64,000 nucleotides of DNA from UBA6176 sp032119375 (GTDB taxonomy: Bacteria > Verrucomicrobiota > Verrucomicrobiia > Limisphaerales > UBA9464): the NCBI GenBank assembly GCA_964430505.1, contig CAYSGH010000009.1:1-64000 (forward strand), in the 5' to 3' direction. The translations under genes and the position numbers were made by a program. Every line of letters starts with the position of its first letter. Position 1 is the stretch's first letter. Below are positions 23,247 to 34,264 of this stretch, one piece after another. A model generated the notes under the pieces. The model was not told the origin of the DNA and did not search any database. It was given only the letters and a program-made list of their open reading frames with translations.

Positions 23247-26141
23247 CTAGAACTGGCGGCTCAGTTGGACGAACCACTGGCGGCCGCGGATGTCGGTGAG
23301 GCGGCGGTCATAGCCGTCGCCGAAGGTGCTCTGCACCTGGGGCGGGGCCTCGTCGAGCAGGTTGTTGATGCCGAAGGTGAAGTCGGCCTCGACCTTGTGG
23401 ATGCGGTAGGTCAGGCGCAGGTCATACGTCTGGTAGGATGGGACGTCGGCGAGGGCACCGGCGTTGTCGGGATTGTTGGGGTCGAAGTCGGCAGGCGAGA
23501 TGCCGCCGTTGACGTTCTCCCGGTAGCCATCGGTGTAGTTCCAGGCGAACGCGAAGGTGTAGCGGTCGTACTGGTACGAGAACGTGAGGTTGGAGCGCCA
23601 CTCGGGGAAGCCGGCGTCCTCGAGCGCGGCGCCCGGCGCCCAGTACTTGCCGAGGTAACCCACGGCGCCGGAGCCCGGGAAGTTCTCCTGCTCGAAGGTC
23701 AGGATGCGCGTGGCGTTGCCATTGAGGCCGAACGTGCCCACGTCGGTCTTGTATTCGTAGCCCGCCTGGATGTCGATGCCGTCGGTGGTGCGGGTGCCGG
23801 AGTTGATCGCGCCGACGTTGCGGACCTGGTAGAGGTCGCCGAGGGCGTTGAGCTCGACCTGGGCTCCGAGGGGGTTGGCCGCGCTGATGCCGGCGTTCGC
23901 GCCGAACGGGTTGTTCGGGTTGGTGTCGGCCCCGTTGGCAAACCACTGGTTGACGACGTACTGGGCGGAGGCGAAGGGGATGCCGGTTTGTTGGATGCGG
24001 TAATAGCTCGCGCCGGTGGTGAAGCCCTTGAGCTTGTCGGGAGACGTGACGAACCCGATGAGGAACGTCTCGGAGTCGGTGGGCTTGAGCCGGGGATTGC
24101 CGATGGTGAGGACGGCCTCCTCTGGTTGCTTGCGCTCCTTGGTGACCGGGTTGAAGAGCTCCGTGAAGTCCTGGCCGGGGAGCTGGTAGAGGGATCCGAA
24201 GCCCGGGGCGATATAGCCTTGGGCGTAGGAACCGCGGATGGTGAGCTGCTTGTCGATGGGCTGCCAACGGAAGTTGACGGCGGGCTTGTAGCCGGTGACT
24301 CCGACGTCGGAGAAGCTCTCGTAACGGCCGGAGGTGGCGACGTTGAACGAGTGAACCAACGGCACGTCCTGGTCCTTGCTCAGCACCGGGATCGACACCT
24401 CGCCGAAGAACGAGTGGATGTCGCGGGAGGCGATGAGGGGTTGCACGACGTTGAACGGCCGGATGAGGCCGTTTTGGATGGCGACATCGGGCTCGAAGGA
24501 GCCCTTCACCTGCCGGTATTCGCCGCCGATGGTGGCCTCGACGGCACCGGCCGGGAGGTCAAACACCTGGCCGCCCACGTGGGCGTCGCCGAGGAAGATG
24601 CTGTCGGCGGAGTAGGAATAGGCCGTGCCAGACAGCGTCGAGAGGGTTTGGCCGGAGACGACCGGGGACACGCCGCCGATGGGGGTGTATCCGAAGACGT
24701 TGAAGGCGTTGGGGGTGCCGTCGGCGAGCAGTTTGTCGTAGTTGGCCCCGACCACGCCGCCGGTCTGGCGCTCCACGACCGAGGTGCGGTCGTACATGAA
24801 GGCCGTTTCCCACTTCCAAGACGACTCGTTGATGCGGCCCTTGAGGCCGAAGACGTTATGGAACGTCTCGAAGTCGGTGAAGGTTTGGCGCGGGCCGAAC
24901 TCGACGGGGCGATAGCTGAACCGGAGGGGGCCGGTGGCGGCGGCTCCGAAGAGCTCCTTGTACCAGTAGTTGCTGGAGGGGAGCGTCTGGCCGGCGAGCG
25001 GCGAGGGCGCGAGCTGGTTGAACGATTGGTTGCGGACGTAATACGAGTTGGCGAACACCTCGAGGTTCTCGCCGAAGATTTTGTGGGTGATGGAGGCGTT
25101 GGCGTTGTAGCGCTCGTACGGGCGGTACACGGGAGTGTAGAAGCCGAAGGGGAACCCAGGTTGGCCGCCGGGGAAGAGGACGGCGTTGGGGCCATACACG
25201 ACGGGCGAGTTCGGCCCGAGCAGGCCGTTCAGCCGGGCTTCCTCGGCGTCGCGCGCGGCGTTGCGCTGGGTGGCGGACAGGCCGGCCGTGTTGATCACCG
25301 CGAGCGGGTTGAACGCGGCAGGGATTTGCGCGGCGTTGGTCAGGCCCATGGCCATTCCCGGGGTGACATTGAGGCGCCAGCGCAAGGGCGTGTTCCCCGC
25401 GCCGGGGTTCGGGTTGGAGAACAAGCCCGGGTTGGACGTGCCCGACACGGCGTTGGGCAGCGGACGGGAACGCTCGCGGTCCACGGAGAACATCGAGTTG
25501 GCCGCCGAGTAGTCGGCCGAGAACACCACCGAGGTGTTCTCCGTGGAGGTGCCCCACAGCAGTTGGAACCGGCGCTGGCCAACGTCGGTGTCGAACGTGT
25601 TGCCGTAGAAGGAGGAGATGCGCAGCCCATTGAAGTTCTGGCGCAGGACCACGTTGACGACGCCCGCGACGGCGTCGTTGCCGTAAATGGTGGACGCGCC
25701 GTCGTTGAGGACGTCGATGCGCTCGATGGCGGCCTCGGGGAGCAGGTTCAGGTCCTCGGTAGAAACGCGGCGTCCGTTGACGAGGACGAGGGTGGCGTTG
25801 GCCGGGAGGCCGCGCAGCGAGATGGTCGAACTGCCGTCGCCGCCGTTTGCGAACGCCTCGTTGACGATGCCAGGCCCCGCGAGCTGCGGCAGCTTGACGC
25901 GCAGGATGTCGCCGATCGTCGGGAAGCCGGCGTTCATCGGCGTCGTGGTGTCCACGGCCGTGACCGACAGGGCACCCTCGACCTCGGCAGCCGACAGGCG
26001 CGTTCCCGTGATGGTCTGCCGGGCCACGTTGGTGGATTCCTGGGCGATGGCGGCCCCGGCGAGCAAGTGCGCGCCCAGGCCGATGGTCAACATCCGGCGT
26101 GCGGCGTCCGCACGGCGAATCTGTTCAATGGTTAGGTTCAT
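23247..26141 (-). CDS. TonB-dependent outer-membrane receptor
   Basis: 964 residues. The signal-like leader (MLTIGLGAHLLAGAAIAQ) is followed by a plug domain: TITGTRLSAAEVEGALSV, TIGDILRVKLPQL, TISLRGLPANATLVLVNGRR, LLPEAAIERIDVLNDGASTI and GNDAVAGVVNVVLR, all standard plug features. The rest is a long beta-barrel of alternating strands ending in WFVQLSRQF, whose terminal Phe is the usual BAM recognition signal. These receptors import large substrates (siderophores, cobalamin, oligosaccharides) using TonB-ExbBD. No TonB, ExbB or SusD gene is nearby, so the substrate is unknown. ATG 26141 gives the leader. The frame is open upstream to 26786 but that part is not coding. Confidence 0.92.
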   Translation of the reverse strand: MNLTIEQIRRADAARRMLTIGLGAHLLAGAAIAQESTNVARQTITGTRLSAAEVEGALSVTAVDTTTPMNAGFPTIGDILRVKLPQLAGPGIVNEAFANGGDGSSTISLRGLPANATLVLVNGRRVSTEDLNLLPEAAIERIDVLNDGASTIYGNDAVAGVVNVVLRQNFNGLRISSFYGNTFDTDVGQRRFQLLWGTSTENTSVVFSADYSAANSMFSVDRERSRPLPNAVSGTSNPGLFSNPNPGAGNTPLRWRLNVTPGMAMGLTNAAQIPAAFNPLAVINTAGLSATQRNAARDAEEARLNGLLGPNSPVVYGPNAVLFPGGQPGFPFGFYTPVYRPYERYNANASITHKIFGENLEVFANSYYVRNQSFNQLAPSPLAGQTLPSSNYWYKELFGAAATGPLRFSYRPVEFGPRQTFTDFETFHNVFGLKGRINESSWKWETAFMYDRTSVVERQTGGVVGANYDKLLADGTPNAFNVFGYTPIGGVSPVVSGQTLSTLSGTAYSYSADSIFLGDAHVGGQVFDLPAGAVEATIGGEYRQVKGSFEPDVAIQNGLIRPFNVVQPLIASRDIHSFFGEVSIPVLSKDQDVPLVHSFNVATSGRYESFSDVGVTGYKPAVNFRWQPIDKQLTIRGSYAQGYIAPGFGSLYQLPGQDFTELFNPVTKERKQPEEAVLTIGNPRLKPTDSETFLIGFVTSPDKLKGFTTGASYYRIQQTGIPFASAQYVVNQWFANGADTNPNNPFGANAGISAANPLGAQVELNALGDLYQVRNVGAINSGTRTTDGIDIQAGYEYKTDVGTFGLNGNATRILTFEQENFPGSGAVGYLGKYWAPGAALEDAGFPEWRSNLTFSYQYDRYTFAFAWNYTDGYRENVNGGISPADFDPNNPDNAGALADVPSYQTYDLRLTYRIHKVEADFTFGINNLLDEAPPQVQSTFGDGYDRRLTDIRGRQWFVQLSRQF

Positions 26142-26574
26142 GGTGTGTTGCTTCGTTGAATGACGCTGTGTTCGCGCTGTCACCCGGCTTTCCGGGATCG
26201 AATCCCACCGTGTCTCGTCGCAACCAATGCGGCGCGTCCGAAGCCCTTGACGACGTCCTTGGAGGAGGCATGTCCACCCGGGAATGCCACCCCTCGGCCA
26301 GCAAGTCGGTGCAAGGTTCCGGACGCATCGGGGTCGCGATGAGGCGCGGAGGGATCGGTTTCCCCAACGGAAAACCCGAATGCGCAGCGAGGCAAGCCGC
26401 ATTTTCCCGGCGAGGGCTGCGGCGCTGCGCAGGCCAGCGGATGGAATGGCACGCCATGCATCGTGACGGACTTGGATGGCTTCGGGTGGGGCAGGGCAAG
26501 GCGTGGCCCTGCACGTGGGGACCCTGCCGATTTGCCGCTTCCACTGGTCAGGCCTGTTCCGGACTCTCCCGGGC
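26142..26574. other. Divergent intergenic region, receptor / pyrF
   Basis: 433 bp without a supported gene. It holds the leaders of the TonB receptor (minus) and pyrF (plus). Two mutually exclusive small hairpins are seen 42-65 bp upstream of the receptor start (annotated separately). I looked for cobalamin, FMN and TPP riboswitch landmarks on the receptor side and did not find them. Confidence 0.45.
26183..26206 (-). promoter_or_regulatory. Two overlapping, mutually exclusive hairpins in the receptor leader
   Basis: CCCGG-CTTT-CCGGG (26183-26196) and GGGAT-CGA-ATCCC (26194-26206) share the GGG at 26194-26196, so only one can form at a time. They lie 42-65 bp before the receptor ATG. Such switching pairs can be attenuators, but two short hairpins also arise by chance in GC-rich DNA. 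Confidence 0.2.
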
Positions 26575-27282
26575 ATGCGCAACCCCGTCATCGTTGCCCT
26601 CGACATTCCCGATCCCGCCCGGGCGCTCGCCCTCGCCCGGGCCGTGGGACCCCACGTCGGTGCGGTCAAGGTGGGCAAGGAACTCTTCGTCAGCGCCGGG
26701 CCGGACATCGTCCGGACCCTCCGTGCGGACGGCGTCGGGGTGTTCCTCGACCTGAAGTTCCATGACATCCCCAACACGGTCGCCAAGGCGGTGGCGGCGG
26801 CGACGCGGTTGGGGGTGCAGATGCTGACGCTCCATGCTTCGGGGGGCGCTGCGATGATGCGGGCGGCGGTGGCCAGCGCGTCCGAGACGGCCGCCGCATC
26901 CGGGCAACCGGCGCCGCTGGTCCTGGGGGTGACCGTGCTGACAAGCCACGACGACGCGAGCCTAGCCGAGACGGGCGTCGCGGCGGGCGTCGAGGCTCAG
27001 GTGGAGCATCTGGCCCGCCTGGCGGTGGGCGCGGGCGTTCCGGGTTTGGTGTGTTCGCCGCTCGAGTTGCCGCGGCTGCGGTCGTTTCTTCCCGCCGACG
27101 TGCAGTTGGTCACGCCCGGCATCCGGACGGGGAACGAAAAGGCCGATGATCAACGGCGGACACTGAGTCCCCGGGAGGCGATGGCAGCCGGCGCGTCGTG
27201 GCTGGTGGTGGGCCGCCCGATCTACGCGGCGGCGGACCCCGTGGCGGCGGCGCGCGCGATCGCGGCCGAGGCGTGCGGGTAG
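26575..27282 (+). CDS. pyrF: Orotidine 5'-phosphate decarboxylase PyrF
   Basis: 235 residues. PyrF converts OMP to UMP in the last step of de novo pyrimidine synthesis. The TIM-barrel signatures are NPVIVALDIPDPARALAL, VGAVKVGKELFVSAGPD, the catalytic VFLDLKFHDIPNTVAKAV with D59, K61 and D64, TLHASGG, VLGVTVLTSHDD, LVTPGIRTG and WLVVGRPIYAAADPVAAA (phosphate site). The start at 26575 gives the normal N-terminus; the frame is open a little further upstream. It converges on recJ with 59 bp between the two genes. Confidence 0.95.
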   Translation: MRNPVIVALDIPDPARALALARAVGPHVGAVKVGKELFVSAGPDIVRTLRADGVGVFLDLKFHDIPNTVAKAVAAATRLGVQMLTLHASGGAAMMRAAVASASETAAASGQPAPLVLGVTVLTSHDDASLAETGVAAGVEAQVEHLARLAVGAGVPGLVCSPLELPRLRSFLPADVQLVTPGIRTGNEKADDQRRTLSPREAMAAGASWLVVGRPIYAAADPVAAARAIAAEACG

Positions 27283-27341
27283 GCCGCAGGCGATTCGGGG
27301 CGGGCCGGGGAAGCCCAAGTCGGGGCAACACCCCGTCGGTT

Positions 27342-29057
27342 TCAGGCGGAAGCCTGCGAGGGCCGCCAGTCGAGGAGCTTGAACTGGACGGACCTGCGGC
27401 CGTTGAACTCGTTGATGGACGGGACGCCCACGAGGTCGAAGTCGCCGGTGGGCACGGGCTTCTCGGCGGCGTTCCACCAGAGGCAGTCGGCGGACGTGCG
27501 CCCGTCGGTGATGGAGAGGCGCCAGTGTTGCTGTTCCTTGCCGATTTTTTGGGCCGGACGCGCGTTGCGGAGGGAAGGGACGAGCAGGTGAACCGGGGGA
27601 TTGCCTTGGCCGAAGGGCTCGAGTCGGCCGAGTTCCTCCACGGCCGGGATGTCGAGGGACGAGAGGGGTGCCGTGGCGTCGATGCGCAGGCTCGGGACGA
27701 GCAGGTCCGGCGCGAGGGAGGCGCGGGCGATGCGGTTGAGGCGCTCGCGGAGGTCGTCCATCCGCTCCGGGGCGACGGTGACGCCGGCCGCCATGGCGTG
27801 GCCGCCGTGCTTGACCAACAGGTCGTCGCAACCACGAAGCGCCGCCGCGAGGTCGAAGCCCGGGATGCTCCGGCCGGAGCCGCGCCATTCATTGCCCTCG
27901 CCCCCGATGATCAGGGTGGGCCGGTGGAACTCGCGCAGGACGCGCGAGGCGACGATGCCGACGACGCCGACGTGCCAGAGGAGGTGGCCCTCGACGATGA
28001 CGTAGTCGCGTTCGGGGTTGAACCGGGACCGGACGAGCGCGATGGCGTCGTCGGCCATGGTGCGCTCGATGGCCTGACGCTCGCGGTTGTGGAGGTCGAG
28101 GTCCTGGGCGAGGGCGCGGGCGGGCTCGGGGTGCGAGGCGAGGAGGAGGTCGAGGGCGCGGCGTGCGGAGTCGAGCCGCCCGGCGGCGTTGAGGCGCGGG
28201 CCGAGCTGGAACCCGACGTGATCGACGCGGACGTCGTCGGGGACGCCGGCGACCTCCTTCAGGGCTACGATGCCGTGGCGCCGGGACGATCCGAGGCGTT
28301 GGAGGCCGACGGTGGCGAGGATGCGGTTCTCGCGGACGAGGGGGACGAGGTCCGCAATGGTGCCCAAGGCGACGAGGTCGAGGAGCGGGCGGAGGTCGTA
28401 GGCATCGAAGCCGGGCAGTTGCTGGCGTCGGCCTTCCTTGAGGAGGGCGTGGGCGAGCTTGAAGGCAAGGCCGGCCGAGCAGAGTTCCTGGTCGTGTTGG
28501 CCGAGCTGCGGGTTGACGAGGGCGACGGGCTCGGCGGGGGCGTCCCCGGGTTGATGGTGGTCTAGGACGAGGACATCGACGCCCTGGGAGGCGAGCCATT
28601 GGACGGGTTCGCGCGCGGTGGAGCCGCAATCGACGGCGAGCAGCAACGGGGCGGGCCGGGCGGCGTGGCAGTTGCGGGCGGCCGCCATCGTGAGGCCGTA
28701 GCCCTCCTTGAAGCGGTCCGGGAGGTAATGGGAGACGGACCAGCCAAGGTCGGTGAACACCTGGGTCAGAAGCGCGACGGACGTGACGCCATCAACGTCG
28801 TAGTCGCCAAACAAGGTGAGGTGTTCGCCGCGTGCGCGGGCTTGGAGGAGGCGTTGGATCGCGGGGCCGACGTTGGGGAGTCGGAGGGGATCGGCGAGGT
28901 CCTTGAGGCGAGGCGACAGGAACGCCGCCGCGTCGACGGGATCACCGAGGCCGCGCCCGAGAAGGCAGGTGGCGGTCAGTTCGCGAATGCCGAGGGCCTG
29001 CTGCAGGAGGCGGGATTCCAGCGGACGGGGCGGTGACGTCTCCCAGCGGAAGCGCAT
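27342..29057 (-). CDS. recJ: Single-stranded-DNA-specific exonuclease RecJ
   Basis: 571 residues. RecJ degrades ssDNA 5' to 3' in recombination and mismatch repair. DHH-family motifs: TLFGDYDVDGVTSVALL (residues 82-98, Mn2+ ligands), LLLAVDCGSTAREP, VLVLDHHQPGD (DHH at 166-168), LLDLVALGTIADLVPL, QLGPRLNAAGRLDSA, and the DHHA1 block GRSIPGFDLAAALRGC with KHGGHAMAAGVTV, followed by an OB-fold region. Length and order are normal. It is the last gene of a minus-strand run after terC, with 31 bp between them. Confidence 0.96.
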   Translation of the reverse strand: MRFRWETSPPRPLESRLLQQALGIRELTATCLLGRGLGDPVDAAAFLSPRLKDLADPLRLPNVGPAIQRLLQARARGEHLTLFGDYDVDGVTSVALLTQVFTDLGWSVSHYLPDRFKEGYGLTMAAARNCHAARPAPLLLAVDCGSTAREPVQWLASQGVDVLVLDHHQPGDAPAEPVALVNPQLGQHDQELCSAGLAFKLAHALLKEGRRQQLPGFDAYDLRPLLDLVALGTIADLVPLVRENRILATVGLQRLGSSRRHGIVALKEVAGVPDDVRVDHVGFQLGPRLNAAGRLDSARRALDLLLASHPEPARALAQDLDLHNRERQAIERTMADDAIALVRSRFNPERDYVIVEGHLLWHVGVVGIVASRVLREFHRPTLIIGGEGNEWRGSGRSIPGFDLAAALRGCDDLLVKHGGHAMAAGVTVAPERMDDLRERLNRIARASLAPDLLVPSLRIDATAPLSSLDIPAVEELGRLEPFGQGNPPVHLLVPSLRNARPAQKIGKEQQHWRLSITDGRTSADCLWWNAAEKPVPTGDFDLVGVPSINEFNGRRSVQFKLLDWRPSQASA

Positions 29058-29088
29058 GGTGAAGCTTGGGGGAGGCGCGTCTGCGAGG

Positions 29089-30078
29089 CTAGGAACGGCC
29101 CGCTTCCTGGCGCTCGCGCCATGCCACCACCATGGAGGCGGCCATGGACACGAAGATGATGGTGATGACGGCGGCGAGGGAGACGTTGGTGAGGTGCTCG
29201 CCCAGCCAGCGCTTCAGCCAGGTTTCGGCGAGCATCTTCGACCCGATGAGCACGAGGACCAGCGACAGGCCGTACTTGAGGTAACGGAAGTAGCCCATGG
29301 CGCTGGCCAACACGAAGTAGAGCGAGCGCAGGCCCAGGATGGCGAACACGTTGGACGTGAAGATCAGGAAGGGCTCGGACGTGATGCCGAAGATGGCCGG
29401 GATCGAGTCGAGGGCGAACACGACGTCGGTGGTCTCGACGACGAGCAGCACCAGGAAGAGCGGGGTGAAGCGGAGGGCTCCCTCGACGCGGGTGGTGAAG
29501 CGCTCGCCGTCGAAGGTGTTGGTAAAGGGAAGGAGGCGGCGCGCGAGGCGGACGACGGCCTTGTCCTCGAGGGAGGATCCGTCGTCGTCGGTCCCCGAGA
29601 GGGCCATCTTGGCCCCGGTGAAGACGAGGAATGCGCCCATCAGGTAGAGGATGAAGTGGAAGCGTTCCACGAGCTCGCTTCCGGCCCAGATCATGACGCC
29701 GCGCATGGCCAGCGCGCCGAGGATGCCCCAGAAGAGGACGCGGTGTTGCCAGGACTTGGGCACCTTGAAGTAGGAGAAGATCAGGGCGATGACGAAGACG
29801 TTGTCCATCGAGAGGGACAACTCGACGAGGTAGCCCGTGACGAACGACGTCGTCCACGCGGGCGTCCAGGCGGGCACGAGCCGTGGCCCGGCCCAAAACG
29901 CGAACAGCATCGCCGCACTGGCCCAGACGGACGTCCAGCCCACCGCCTCCCGAAACGTCACCTCGCGGCTGGTGCGGTGGAACAATCCGAGGTCGATCGC
30001 CAGGGCGACGACGACGAATGCGGCGAATGCGGCCCAATAAACAGGCCCGGCTCCTGTGGAGGCGGTCAGGGCAAGCAT
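29089..30078 (-). CDS. TerC-family membrane protein
   Basis: 329 residues with about nine membrane helices. TerC motifs: LSLSMDNVFVIALIFSYF, RVLFWGILGALAMRGVMI, FILYLMGAFLVFTGAKMAL and VVETTDVVFALDSIPAIFGI with conserved acidic residues within the membrane. TerC/Alx proteins are now linked to Mn2+ export and metallation of exported enzymes; older names refer to tellurium resistance. ATG 30078 gives the family start; the upstream open frame overlaps the preceding gene. It lies 19 bp after the propeller gene and 31 bp before recJ, so probably in one transcript. Confidence 0.9.
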   Translation of the reverse strand: MLALTASTGAGPVYWAAFAAFVVVALAIDLGLFHRTSREVTFREAVGWTSVWASAAMLFAFWAGPRLVPAWTPAWTTSFVTGYLVELSLSMDNVFVIALIFSYFKVPKSWQHRVLFWGILGALAMRGVMIWAGSELVERFHFILYLMGAFLVFTGAKMALSGTDDDGSSLEDKAVVRLARRLLPFTNTFDGERFTTRVEGALRFTPLFLVLLVVETTDVVFALDSIPAIFGITSEPFLIFTSNVFAILGLRSLYFVLASAMGYFRYLKYGLSLVLVLIGSKMLAETWLKRWLGEHLTNVSLAAVITIIFVSMAASMVVAWRERQEAGRS

Positions 30079-30097
30079 GGGGCGATGCGTGGGGCGG

Positions 30098-31420
30098 CTA
30101 GCGCGACGCGGGAGCGCCCTCTCCGATGCCGTAGAGGGCCTTGTGCGTGCGCAGGAAGACCTGGCCGTCCGACAGGGCAAGGGTGGAGTTGGACAACTCG
30201 CCCACGGGATTGGACGCCAGCTTCTCGAACACGGGCGACGCACGCAGGACAATCGTGTCGCCCGAACGATTGACCACGTAGAGACGGTCCCCGGCCAGGG
30301 TCATGGACGACCACGTGGCCCCGTCGGCGCCGGAGGATGGCAAGCGCTCCTCCCAAAGCAGGTTGCCGCTGGCGAGGTGGAGGCATTGGGCGAAGCCGTC
30401 GGTGGTGCTGAGGTAGGCGTGGCCGTTGAGGAGGATGGGGGAGCCGATTCGGTGCTTTTTGGCGCGGCGTTCCCAGTGCAGGCGCTTGCCGGTGACGTCG
30501 CCGTCGCCGCCGGGCTCAATCAGGATGGTGGAGCCAAAGTACCCGCCCATGGCCAGGACCTTGCCCTCGCCAAAGCTGGCGGAGGTATAAACCAGAGGGT
30601 TCATGCCCTCGCTCCACCAGAGGCGCTGGCCGCTTGCGGCGGAGAAGGCAAGCAGCCGGTTGGACGCCGGCAGGATGACCTCGTCGCGGCCCAGGTTGGG
30701 ACCCTTCGCCACCCGCACCACCAACGGCGTGCTGAAGCAGCCCAGCATCCCGTCCGACTTGCCCGCGAACCCGTCGAACCGTTCGGACGGTTGATCCTCG
30801 GGGATGGGGGTCTTCCAACGTGCGACGCCCGTGGCCTTGTCGAGGGCGACCAACGCCGAGTCCTTGCCCGGGCCGTGGTACACGAGGACGACGTCGCCGT
30901 GGAGGACCGGCGAGGAACCTTGACCCCAGTTGTGGCGTTGCGGGCCGAGGTTGGCGAGCCACAGCCGCTTGCCCTCGAAGTCGTACGCGGCAATGCCCGC
31001 CGACGCGAAGCTGGCGACCACCATCTTGCCATCCGTCACGGGGGACGCGGCGCAATGCGGGTTGGTTTCATGCCGCGGGTCCTGTCCCTCGAAGGCGACG
31101 CCCTGCTCCCACAGGAGGCGGCCCGTGCGCCGGTCGAAGCACATCAGGTTACGGCGTGCGCCATCCTCGCGGGCCTGCGTCAGGAAGATCCGGTCCCCCC
31201 ACACGACCGGGCTCGAGTTGCCGGGCTCGGGCAGCTCGGTTCGCCACAAAATGTTGCTGGTCCCTCCCTTCTCAGACCATGACCAATGAAGCGGGAGACG
31301 CGTCTCGGCGGAGACTTGGTTGCCGGATGGACCGCGCCAAGAAGGCCAGTTGCCCGCGTGGACGTCCGCCAGCGCCGCAATCAAAAGAATCCAGGAAGCC
31401 CTCGGAACGGATGCTTGCAT
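30098..31420 (-). CDS. Secreted PQQ-like beta-propeller protein
   Basis: 440 residues with a signal peptide (MQASVPRASWILLIAALADVHA) followed by WPSWRGPSGNQVSAET, the opening shared with the gene at 4966. Propeller blades follow: SSPVVWGDRIFLTQA, LMCFDRRTGRLLWEQ, AAYDFEGKRLWLA, LVALDKATGVARWKT, LLAFSAASGQRLWWS and CLHLASGNLLWEE. No catalytic PQQ-dehydrogenase residues were recognised. It is exported, with a probable binding or scaffold role. It heads a minus-strand run with terC and recJ. Confidence 0.85.
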   Translation of the reverse strand: MQASVPRASWILLIAALADVHAGNWPSWRGPSGNQVSAETRLPLHWSWSEKGGTSNILWRTELPEPGNSSPVVWGDRIFLTQAREDGARRNLMCFDRRTGRLLWEQGVAFEGQDPRHETNPHCAASPVTDGKMVVASFASAGIAAYDFEGKRLWLANLGPQRHNWGQGSSPVLHGDVVLVYHGPGKDSALVALDKATGVARWKTPIPEDQPSERFDGFAGKSDGMLGCFSTPLVVRVAKGPNLGRDEVILPASNRLLAFSAASGQRLWWSEGMNPLVYTSASFGEGKVLAMGGYFGSTILIEPGGDGDVTGKRLHWERRAKKHRIGSPILLNGHAYLSTTDGFAQCLHLASGNLLWEERLPSSGADGATWSSMTLAGDRLYVVNRSGDTIVLRASPVFEKLASNPVGELSNSTLALSDGQVFLRTHKALYGIGEGAPASR

Positions 31421-32091
31421 CGGCGGACGCTATCCGGGTTGGGCCGCGCTTTCCACCGGGTTTTGCCCCGGCCCTGCGACGGCGTCGCCTCCTTCGAACG
31501 TCGGGCGGGTGCGAGAAAGGACTCCGGGAACCGGGAAGCGGGGCGCGGGTTGCGACAAACGGGCCGTGTGCCCAACAACATGCCCAGCGCGATGCAACCG
31601 CACCCCCACTTCAGGAACCAGCCGGGCGTTGCTGGATTGCGCCGGCGAGACAGGCGGCCTCATGGGTGGCAAAGAACGACCTTTTCAGGACAGCTTCGGC
31701 CCGGGTGGGGAACAAGTGTTGGTTGCGAGCCCGGAGCACCTCGGATGGTTTCAAGCAGGTCACGAGGGAAAAGCAGCAGGAACCTCGGAGATTTCCCCCC
31801 GAAATGACCCCATGGCGGGAGCCGGCGCCCGCGGGACGGGTATCCCGTGGGCGTGGCCCTTGCCCGCCGATCCATTCGGATCGTTCATGGATTCGACAAG
31901 CAACGGGTCAAGAAAACTCGTTGCGGATCGGGGACCGTCAGTGTACGGAATCGGAAGCCGATAGTTCGACCGCCCCGGGCTTCTGTCCCGGAGGATGGCT
32001 TCCCCAAGTCTTTGTTCCTGCGGCCCCGCTTAGCGTTTCGCCGCCTTTTTGGGTTCGGGCTCTTCCGGCGCCTACCAAGTCCGCAATTGTC
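31421..32091. other. Long divergent intergenic region upstream of rho
   Basis: 671 bp without a supported gene. It is the 5' region of rho (plus) and of the propeller gene (minus). A hairpin CCGCGGGA-CGGGTA-TCCCGTGG (31829-31850) lies about 240 bp before the rho start. A weak promoter-like pair, TTGCGG (31921) and TACGGA (31944), has 17-bp spacing. Rho genes often have long autoregulated leaders, which would fit, but no specific element is recognised. Confidence 0.4.
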
Positions 32092-34149
<2,058 letters not shown>

Positions 34150-34160
34150 TGCCGTCCAGA

Positions 34161-34191
34161 GGGGTCCGTGCATCCCGCGTGCACGGGCCCC
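34161..34191 (+). terminator. Hairpin after rho, terminator candidate
   Basis: GGGGTCCGTGCA and TGCACGGGCCCC pair over 12 bp (one G-U) with a 7-nt loop, starting 11 nt after the rho stop. No T-run follows, so termination would be weak or Rho-assisted. Confidence 0.4.
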
Positions 34192-34264
34192 GCCTGACCT
34201 TCGTGGGCGCCCATTCCAGGCCCTGCCGGCGAGCCCTGCGCGCGAGGTTGCGAGCCGTCGGTTG

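Noticed and set aside
23073..26135. 1020-codon plus-strand frame opposite the TonB-dependent receptor
   Set aside because: Antisense shadow of a receptor with full plug and barrel features.
26142..26574. Cobalamin riboswitch ahead of the TonB-dependent receptor
   Set aside because: The B12-box and the conserved core were not found on the minus strand.
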